A DNA stretch of 16,579 nt from Entamoeba invadens IP1. Its lineage: Eukaryota > Evosea > Mastigamoebida > Endamoebidae. A model generated the notes under the pieces. It was not told where the DNA came from and did no database searches. It worked only from the letters and a program-made list of their open reading frames with translations. The stretch lies in contig NW_004191876.1 of NCBI RefSeq assembly GCF_000330505.1, positions 158,137 through 174,715 on the forward strand, given 5' to 3'. A program made the translations under genes and the position numbers. Below, in pieces: positions 9,959-16,579 of the stretch (within the stretch, counting starts at the first letter, position 1; each line of letters opens with the position of its first letter).

Positions 9959-10728
9959 GAAGCAAAACGGGCAGAAGTTACACCTGAGTCAATTTTGCAA
10001 TATTACACTGAATTGAAAAAGAAAATTGATGGGTGTCGTTTTGAGCTTATTTTTAACCTCGATGAAGTTGGATTCGACCAATGGGTCGATTCTCATTCAA
10101 AAATTGTCTATGAAGAAGTTTCTAGAGGACAAGATGTGTTTAATGAAGTTGAAAGAGAAAGTTCCAGAACAAGTCTTTTGTGTTGTGGATGCCTAGATGG
10201 AACCAAAATGATTCCACTTGTTGTAACTAAAAAACTTTCTCTGGAAGATGTTGCTATTATATCCCTTAAAAGTCGGGCTTTATTATGGACACAAAAATCA
10301 GGTGTTTTGAATACTGAATTATACACCCTCTGGTTAAAAAAGTGTTCTTCCCGACAATTAAGGCAAAAAGAGAACAAATGGGTGTGCGTGCCGATATGAA
10401 AGCCTTCCTAATTCTTGATGGTTTTTCAGGCCATTTTTCTGAAGAAATTCAAAATTTATTTTTGGAAAATCATGTAGAAATGATTAAGGAGGTCCCTCAC
10501 AGTTCCCATTTATGTCAACCAATGGACTTGGGAATATTCGGGAACCAAAAGAAATTTTTGGCGGACAAAAACAACTATCTTTGCCACAAATTCACTTTAT
10601 TAAAAAAAGAAGGAAAAAATGTTGAAAAAAGTGGGAAATTGCTTCAAATAGATTCCCCAGAGTTCAAACAAGCAATGAAAAAAATATTAACATGTCTGAA
10701 GAGGAAAAATTAGAGAGCTAATCTATTC

Positions 10729-10809
10729 CTGGGAGTGTGTGGCAAATGGAGACAATGTCACGAGCTCTTTTAAACAAGCAGGAATATCATTTGTGCCACA
10801 CACTCCCAG
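10729..10809. repeat. Strong inverted repeat inside the transposase coding region
   Basis: CTGGGAGTGTGTGG (10729-10742) is perfectly complementary to 10796-10809. After a two-base bulge, the adjoining CAAATG and CATTTG also pair, giving 20 paired bases around a 39-base spacer. Both arms code: SWECVANG on the left, SFVPHTPS on the right. The transcript would form a stable stem-loop starting about 20 bases after the fourth frame change. Confidence 0.85.
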
Positions 10810-11118
10810 TGAAAGCGAGCTTCAGGAGATACAAAAGAAGTCGCCAAATTACAATATTTCAGATTACATAACGGGGGTGGTAAAAGTGGACATGAATGGG
10901 GCAAGAGAAGTCTGCAAATTCTTGGGTATGGCTGCAGAACCTAAAGTTGTTGGAGCGACCAGAGTTGCTCTCGAAAATTATGAAGACAGGAAAAAACGTC
11001 TTCAACGTGAGAAACTCACCAACACCAGGAAGCAAAGTCAAGCCAAAAAACCCAGAAAACCCGAAAAATAACTGCGGTTTTAAGTTTTATTTTTTGTCAC
11101 AAACCTTTTTCTATAATT

Positions 11119-11137
11119 AAATAAAGTATTTGTTATA
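11119..11137 (-). repeat. Candidate right terminal inverted repeat of the pogo-like element
   Basis: AAATAAAGTATTTGTTATA is the inverted counterpart of 9341-9358, 48 bases after the transposase stop codon. It overlaps the AATAAA signal. Confidence 0.35.
11120..11125 (+). promoter_or_regulatory. AATAAA poly(A)-type signal of the transposase
   Basis: AATAAA lies 48 bases after the stop at 11069-11071, a typical distance for 3'-end processing. The hexamer is frequent in DNA this rich in A and T, so its position is the only support. Confidence 0.35.
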
Positions 11138-12212
11138 TGTTAATTATATTAATATAATTTAAAATAGTAATATTTTAATCTGAGTATTATATATTAAAAC
11201 ACTCAACAATAACGACAATTCAAAAATATATTTGATACATTACAAAAAATAGTATAAAAAACAATATTTTAATTATCAAGGTTTGATTTACAACAAAAAT
11301 GGGTATAAAAAAGTTTCAAAAATCTGAAATCAAACAATCATTAAAACTCAGAAGAAAACGCGTTTGTTTATCATGATTATGAACACTGTCAAATAATGAA
11401 CTTGGGAAATTAAGAACGAAAAAAATAATGAGAAGGTCATATATGCATACAAATAATTATTATTCAACGACAACATATATTTATTACTGTCCCGAACCAC
11501 CAGAAGAGACGTTTGTTTTATTTAATAATGTTTATAAGCATAGATTTTAAAATTATAATTTAGGTTATTACAGCTGATTAGTTTATGAATGGGAAAAGTT
11601 CCAAAAAGAAAAAACACAGAAAACAAAGTGATCAACAAATTACATCGTGATTAATCGTAACTAACGAAAATATAAACCATCTCGTTAACTGTGTTAAAAG
11701 AACTGTTTATTATACTTTGTTTAATTTGTACGGGTTTTGTCTCTATAAATCCAACTATTAATATCATTTTATAAATAGTTCAATGGGTTTCCCGATTATA
11801 TTAAACAAATACATGTATTATATTATGTATTCTCCCTAATATAAATATATTATTAACAACATATTCGAAACACTTCTAAATAATACTCAGGCAAAGCAAA
11901 AATGTTGGTTTTATTTTTTTGAAAAAGGATAAAAAAAATAACAAAATAATAATTAAAAACCATTTAACCTATTGTTACCAACTTTATACAACATCGCTTT
12001 TTTCAGCCCCTTTAATTTTGTATCATATATAATAAATTTGTTTCAATATAAAATGAGTTTGTCTCAAAAAATATTTGTGCCATAATTATTAATTATTGTT
12101 TCAAAAAAATATAGAATGTTTGCATAAATGGTTTTTATTGTTTCTAAACAAATAATTACAAATCAAAATAAATGTGGGTAAATTAAAACATAAAAATGAT
12201 TGTATTGTATTA
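11138..12212. other. AT-rich non-coding stretch
   Basis: No reading frame, RNA gene or repeat of note was found. The 12-mer CTTGGGAAATTA near 11401 also occurs at about 453-464 beside the 303-458 unit, which may be coincidence. Confidence 0.65.
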
Positions 12213-12287
12213 CGGTATGGCGGTCAACTCTTTTGTATTTATACATAGAGATGACATTGACCATTTTTTGAACGTATGGTCAACTGT
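12213..12287. repeat. GGTCAACT direct and inverted motifs
   Basis: GGTCAACT occurs at 12222-12229 and 12278-12285, each preceded by a GTATGG-like stretch. The second copy also forms a perfect 8-bp inverted repeat with TTGACCAT at 12257-12264 across an 11-base spacer. A third copy of the octamer is at 14283-14290. Function is unknown; these may be a transposon end or protein-binding sites. Confidence 0.5.
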
Positions 12288-12315
12288 CTGACAATATGCA
12301 AATTCCCCGACCTAA

Positions 12316-12540
12316 ACAATTCAACTTGCAGATAAAAAAAGCGCTGCAGATATTTATTTATCATTCATACCACCAACTCCTCTTGAAATACAACCAACTT
12401 CTAATTCTACAGACAGGATATATAAAAGAATATATATAAGTCACAGAATCGCAAAGAAAAAAAATCGACCGAAGAATATGCCGATTATGGAAAAACATGA
12501 GATTGGAAACTTATTTGTTTTATTTTTTTATGATTTTTAG
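12316..12540 (+). pseudogene. Possible coding relic, unidentified
   Basis: A 74-codon stretch is open between a stop at 12313-12315 and the TAG at 12538-12540, with no ATG near its start. Unlike chance frames in this window it is not hydrophobic low complexity: it reads as mixed sequence with SFIPPTPLEIQPTS, then a basic part (SHRIAKKKNRPKN). It could be the 3' part of a decayed gene or a last exon after the AG at about 12329-12330. No family was recognised. Chance openness is the main alternative. Confidence 0.25.
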
Positions 12541-14340
12541 TTTAAATATTATTTTTTTAATTCTGGTTATTATTTAATTTTTAATACACTTTTGGTCTTA
12601 TTATTTGAAAAAGTAAATAAAGTGCAGTTTTGAGCATATTATTCAAAAACATTCCCAAAACAGCATATTTTTTATTTTTATAATTATTTTCTTTAAAATA
12701 AGCAAAAAAATTCTTTTGTGAACAGGATTTTTTATTTTATCCAAAAAGATAAAATGCCATTTTTTCTTTTTCAAAAAAACGATTATTTAATTGAGGTTTG
12801 CAGCCCTGTGTATAATAAATAATAATCATAAATTATAATATATAAATACTATAATATTAAACTAATTTTCATAACATCAAAACTACTTGTTTTTACTATT
12901 GTTTGTATGATATAACAATTTAATAAATAAAATGTTATATAAAAACAATTTCCAATATCATTTTTTTAAAAAATGTGTAAAAAATTTGCCACAAAAAAAA
13001 CGGAATTGTGCCGACCCATGCCATTTTAGATAAGTAAATAAAATTAAATAAATAATATACTGGCCAACCACACTAAAATTAACCACAAAATTTAATTTTT
13101 AACCCATTTGAGCATATTTTGACTTGTTACTTTTCTTTCTACTTAAACTAGTAAACAATAATAAATTTAGTTATATAGATTATACGTGCAAACGAAATAA
13201 AAAAAATGCTTTAATTTATATATTTCAGCTCAAAAGTTCGTTATTTTAATAAATAATAAAACAAATAAATAGAATGAAGTATTAAAATTATATGAGCAAA
13301 ATATAACAAATATTCATTTTGGTAATAAAATAATAAATTTTATTGTAAAATCTGTACAACTTGTTGTTTTTGGCATTTTTTCATTATGTGTATAATTGAC
13401 AATCAAGTTTTTTTTCTCAAAAGCAAATTACCAATATCATGAAATTCAATAACTACAACAGGAAATAAACAATAAATGGGATAATATATTTAAACAAACT
13501 TGTTAATTGGTTTAAAGACTGTTAAACATTGTTTCATATACCATACAAAAAATAAAATACATATAATTTCATAGAATGAAGTTCTTAACATAATAAACAA
13601 TTGTAATATTAGATAAATTGTAAATCATGATTAAAACAATTTGTGTGAATTTTAAATCATGATAATTTAACCCAAATTATAAAAAGTATACAATTTGCAA
13701 GTTATTATTCATTAGTTATAATCACATTGCATATGTTTTAATTGAAACGTTATTTTGAGAATGAACAACGATTTAAACATATAAGTGGTTAACATTAACG
13801 AAAAATAAACATAATGTTATATTATAAATTGATAAGCCTTTAATTTATATTTTTTGCAATAAAAGTTACAAATCATAGTCATTATACATTTTTACTGTTA
13901 TAACATTGTAATTAATTGACTGCACAATGATTATGTATTTAATAATGTTGTAAAACCAATTGTTATATTCAATTTAGATAATATTAATAAAAATGATTAT
14001 TGAAAATAATTTATAAATCACATCATTTATCAAAAAGACGATTACTTTTAAAGAATACATTCTTGGTATATTTATATTGTTTTTGGTTCATACAGATTTA
14101 TATTTTTTGAATATCAAAAATAAAAATTAAAAAAATAATATTTAATAATCATGTGTTCCCAAAAACGTTTATTTTTTAAAATTTGAAATAAATAAAATGT
14201 TATTTAACTTTTGTTTATCGCTTCCAAATAATAATTAGTTTTATATAATTTATTTGTAAAAGCAAAAGTCGGTTATATGTGTGGTCAACTTTGGTTTCGG
14301 CAAAAAGGAACGTTGCTTTAAAAATTCAGCATAATTGAAA
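12541..14340. other. AT-rich non-coding stretch
   Basis: Only the 13-mer at 13008-13020 and the GGTCAACT copy at 14283-14290 stand out. No reading frame, RNA gene or transposon was recognised. From about 14260 base composition becomes less AT-biased toward the GC-rich island. Confidence 0.65.
13008..13020 (+). repeat. GTGCCGACCCATG motif, copy 1
   Basis: An exact 13-base match, of which nine bases are G or C, to 14367-14379 in the same orientation. A GC-rich word this long repeating by chance within 16 kb of such DNA is unlikely. The flanks do not match well. Confidence 0.6.
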
Positions 14341-14353
14341 ATAAGAGTCATCG

Positions 14354-14394
14354 GTTGGCCAGTCTAGTGCCGACCCATGGTTTAATGGCCCAAC
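14354..14394. repeat. Hairpin carrying GTGCCGACCCATG motif, copy 2
   Basis: GTTGGCC (14354-14360) pairs with GGCCCAAC (14387-14394) with a one-base bulge. The loop carries the 13-mer at 14367-14379 and an alternative CCAT/ATGG stem. An open frame crossing here (14355-14543) has no ATG at its start and is not accepted. The segment may be the edge of the same unit as the GC-rich island downstream. Confidence 0.5.
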
Positions 14395-14710
14395 TGTACG
14401 AAAAAATAGTATATTTTAAAAAAATTTATAAAAATAAAATTTTTTCAATTTTTTTCGTTTTAAAAATTACACGTTTTTCTCGATTTATAACTTTTTCAGG
14501 GTATTCTTTTCCCACCCTCACCGCGTCTAAATATAGAATTTAGTTACTATTTTTAATAACATTTTAATTATAATTATAGTAAATGGGCGTTTTGGATGAT
14601 ATTTGGTCTGGTTCCCGAAATCAAGAAATGCCGAAAATTCACCTCGAGTTAGTGGAAACCAAGTGAGACGGAGCATTGAAAAGAAGGCTCTGAAGACACA
14701 CTCAAACAGT

Positions 14711-14851
14711 CTGTTTGTGCACCGTTTCACCCACTTTTCAAGTCTTCCCTTGGCGCAGTCCCCCCTGACCCCCCCGCAAACGGGGGGGAACCACATCCGC
14801 GTCCACACAGTACGGACAAGGAAAGTGGGTGACATGGGGACGCACAAACAG
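14711..14851. repeat. Long imperfect stem of the GC-rich island
   Basis: The arms are 14711-14740 and 14820-14851, with 21 strictly complementary bases in two blocks separated by an unpaired internal region. A further block, CCACTTTTCA (14731-14740), can alternatively pair with TGAAAAGTGG (14856-14865), giving two competing folds of the same arm. Confidence 0.75.
14760..14788. repeat. C6/C7 tracts competing for one G7 tract
   Basis: C6 (14760-14765), TGA, then C7-G (14769-14776), a CAAA loop (14777-14780) and C-G7 (14781-14788). The perfect 8-bp stem with a tetraloop is the most stable choice, but the upstream C6 can pair with the same G7. The tracts are also prone to length error. Confidence 0.85.
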
Positions 14852-14910
14852 TGGCTGAAAAGTGGACTCCCTTTAAAAAACACTCGCGGCAAATATTTTA
14901 TTTTGGTTAA

Positions 14911-14938
14911 GGTGGTGGTGGGAAAGGACAGTCCCTTT
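14911..14938 (+). repeat. Two-tier G-quadruplex motif followed by a short hairpin
   Basis: GGTGGTGGTGGG (14911-14922) has four G pairs with single-base loops, the minimum for a two-tier quadruplex. AAAGGAC-A-GTCCCTTT follows (14923-14938) and can fold with one bulged C. TCCCTTTAA occurs here (14932-14940) and at 14868-14876. These mark the downstream edge of the island. Confidence 0.45.
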
Positions 14939-14950
14939 AATTTAAGTTAA

Positions 14951-16579
14951 ATAATTTTTTATATTATTTACACTACAAAGTTTCAACACCTTAAAACGTT
15001 TAAATAAATTTGTTACAAACACACATAATTGTTAATATATATAATAGGTAAATATAGTTTTAAGTTGAATGATGACTGTTAATAACATTGTTATTTTCAA
15101 ATATTGATTGTAACGAATGTGTTATTAATGTGACATTTTGTTAAAACAAAAAAAGTATAATATTATTAATTGTTACTTATTTCATTGTCTAACTACGTTA
15201 ATGTTCATAATAATTTTGAAACTTATTGTTGATAATTACATGTTAATGAGATCTTATAGACAATTAATATATTGTTTTATTTTTTTTATTAATAATACAA
15301 CATACAACAGTAAACACATGTATTTTGACAACATCACAACATTTGTGATTAATTGAAATAAAAAGGTGTAATTATTATTTTTTTAAAATAATTTATAAAT
15401 AATTGTTTTTTTGCTAATCTTTTGTTTTAAAAAACAGCCTAAAAACTTAATAACTATCAACTGAGTAAACATGTGAATTCAAATTCAATCTTTAAATAAT
15501 AACACTAAAATTAAAAAATATCACATTTACAGCATTTTTATCTTTTGACTTGGAGCTCACAAAGACATGCACATGAGATATTAAAATCTTTTGTTTTGTA
15601 GTCTAAGTTTTAATAGTAATGAATTTTTAACTGAATCAAAAAAACAAAAATTGTTAATTCTTTCATTGAGTTATGAAACCTGAGTATGTAAATCCATATG
15701 ATATAGCTTGTCACTTCAACTTTTTGTGATGAACCAATAATATTTTGTGGGTACGTGATAAATTTGAATGATCATAAAAATAACGAGAATCATATAATTT
15801 TAAACAAATTTTATTCAATATAATGTTGATATTATATATTCAAATTGAAAACAACAACTCAAATATAAACGAATAATTTTTATTAATGGTTAATTAGTCT
15901 TTACTCCTTAAGTCCAGATCATAAAAATAAAATATTTTGCCAAATTCATAAAGAAAAATAGGTTATTACAAATGTATTGAACTTAATGAACATTTTTGTT
16001 CTGTTATAAACAAAGAGCATTAAAAATAATATTCAAAAAAATGATGAATGAATGTCGACATATATAAAAAGTTATATTGAATAAAGAATCATAAGTTTTC
16101 CTATTATTTGTTTTTGTATCATGTGATGTTTAACTTTTGGTTTAAAGTTTTAAATATAATATGCAATAAATTGTATAAATTATAATGTGATGGTGATTGT
16201 ATATATTGATTTTGAATTGTTTGCCTGAACAACTTTTTTATGTTTCAATATTTTTTTACAAATTAATTAAATTTGAAGTTATGATGTCAAATATTCAAGT
16301 TGTAAATAAATCTACAGTCGATATTTAAAGTTTATCTAATACCTTTTTAGAAATAAAAAAATATTTCGAGTAGTTGTACAAAAAAATATTTCCCAATTAT
16401 TTTTTTTAGCTTTTTACTTAATGTGATGTTTAAATAAAATTATTGCTATTTATTTGTCCACCAGATAACATTAAAAGACTGCCTTTATATTCAAACTTTG
16501 GATGATTTGTTAAATCATAAAAATTACCAATTATTTGTTTTGGATAATACAAACATTTTTGTTTTTTAATTTAATATTT
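14951..16579. other. AT-rich non-coding stretch, right flank
   Basis: No supported gene, RNA gene or notable repeat. A 72-codon open frame at 15138-15356 is low-complexity hydrophobic sequence without an ATG at its start and is taken as chance. Confidence 0.65.

Larger units (their letters stand above)
9365..11071 (+). pseudogene. DDE_1 (pogo/Tigger-like) transposase, frame-disrupted
   Basis: This encodes an RNase H-fold transposase that acts in the nucleus on its own element. From the ATG at 9365 the product is assembled from five frame segments, with shifts of -1 at 9526-9532, +1 near 9917-9920, -1 at 10336-10342 and +1 near 10705-10709. Full length is about 568 codons. An N-terminal region of basic and helical character contains LLNDEEIIAIQNAIKD, consistent with a CENP-B/psq-type DNA-binding module. 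The catalytic blocks are LIFNLDEVGF (Asp codon 10061-10063), AFLILDGFSGH (10417-10419) and HLCQPMDLGIFG (10525-10527). The last two aspartates are 36 residues apart, a DD35D arrangement. SSFKQAGIS follows, then a very basic tail (RKQSQAKKPRKPEK) that may serve for nuclear import or DNA contact. The triad is intact and no nonsense codon lies in the used frames. Family assignment is firm; the exact subfamily is not. Confidence 0.8.
9341..11137 (+). mobile_element. pogo/Tigger-like DNA transposon, limits tentative
   Basis: A single transposase gene (9365-11071) occupies almost the whole element. The best candidate ends are TATAACAA-T-CTTTATTT at 9341-9358 and its near-complement at 11119-11137, which differ by a two-base gap. 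Each could be flanked by a TA, the target used by this superfamily. An alternative pair is TTGAGTGTTT (9332-9341) with AAACACTCAA (11197-11206). Both pairs are AT-rich, so the boundaries are weakly supported. The identity of the element itself is well supported by its transposase. Confidence 0.6.
14601..14945. ncRNA. GC-rich self-complementary island, candidate structured RNA or repeat
   Basis: By hand count 14701-14880 is 55% G+C, against about 20% around it; in very AT-rich genomes such islands are often structured RNA genes. A long imperfect stem joins 14711-14740 to 14820-14851. It includes CTGTTTGTGC/GCACAAACAG (10 bp) and TCACCCACTTT/AAAGTGGGTGA (11 bp), and is capped by an 8-bp stem with a CAAA loop (14769-14788). 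GGTTCCC (14610-14616) also pairs with GGGAACC (14786-14792) as an alternative. Both strands are open for over 110 codons (14603-14950 forward, 14527-14892 reverse), but neither frame starts with ATG. GC richness alone can keep both frames open, so coding is not favoured. No known RNA family signature was recognised and the strand is unknown. A multicopy mobile repeat is the main alternative. Confidence 0.4.

Noticed and set aside
10108..11120. Reverse frames at 10108-10377 and 10859-11041, and the forward frame 10896-11120
   Set aside because: Shadows of the pogo-like transposase frame, without motifs of their own.
14355..14543. 62-codon open frame
   Set aside because: Begins TTG in a hairpin region and is mostly Lys/Phe/Ile low complexity.
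14527..14950. Protein-coding gene on either strand of the GC island (14603-14950 forward, 14527-14892 reverse)
   Set aside because: Both strands are open at once, neither starts with ATG, and strong self-complementarity suggests RNA structure or a repeat. Not fully excluded without homology searches.
15138..15356. 72-codon open frame
   Set aside because: Hydrophobic low-complexity sequence, no ATG start, no domain.
1..16579. tRNA genes, rRNA, CRISPR arrays, telomeric repeats
   Set aside because: No B-box-like GGTTCGANNCC, no cloverleaf, no regularly spaced repeat-spacer units and no telomere-type tandem repeats were seen on either strand.

Overview
This window reads as an extremely AT-rich, gene-poor stretch of a eukaryotic nuclear genome. 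Hand counts of typical non-coding rows give roughly 20% G+C. The evidence for a eukaryote is two eukaryotic cut-and-paste DNA transposons, one with a probable GT...AG intron, plus a poly(A)-type signal and the absence of bacterial operon structure. The lineage is not determined. Base composition, the piggyBac family and a GTTTGT-type intron donor would fit an AT-rich protist such as an Entamoeba-like amoeba, but other AT-rich eukaryotes remain possible. No host gene, tRNA or rRNA was recognised.

Layout: 1-1054 is AT-rich DNA with a 156-bp inverted-repeat unit (303-458) and a short direct repeat. Positions 1055-1460 form a well-supported MITE-like element with about 92-bp terminal inverted repeats. 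Positions 1461-5983 are essentially non-coding, with a diverged dispersed repeat (copies at 835-950 and 3840-3960) and an (AT)29 microsatellite. Positions 5984-7788 are a compact, nearly complete piggyBac transposon: TTAA on both sides, 13-bp terminal inverted repeats, and a transposase with all three catalytic aspartates. Positions 7789-9320 are non-coding. About 9341-11137 holds a second, unrelated DNA transposon whose pogo/Tigger-like (DDE_1) transposase also keeps its catalytic triad. Positions 11138-14340 are non-coding apart from a possible coding relic (12316-12540) and small GC-richer repeats. Positions 14340-14945 contain the most unusual object: a GC-rich, highly self-complementary island (55% G+C over 14701-14880, counted by hand). 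The rest, to 16579, is featureless AT-rich DNA.

Both transposase genes are broken only by single-base frame changes. All six lie at or beside runs of four to seven identical bases, and no in-frame nonsense codon occurs elsewhere in about 1,090 codons. So either the elements are very young, or the breaks are homopolymer errors in the assembly and the genes are intact. Two of the breaks fall exactly on canonical -1 ribosomal slippery heptamers. The transposases would act only on their own ends; nothing here shows cooperation between the two elements.
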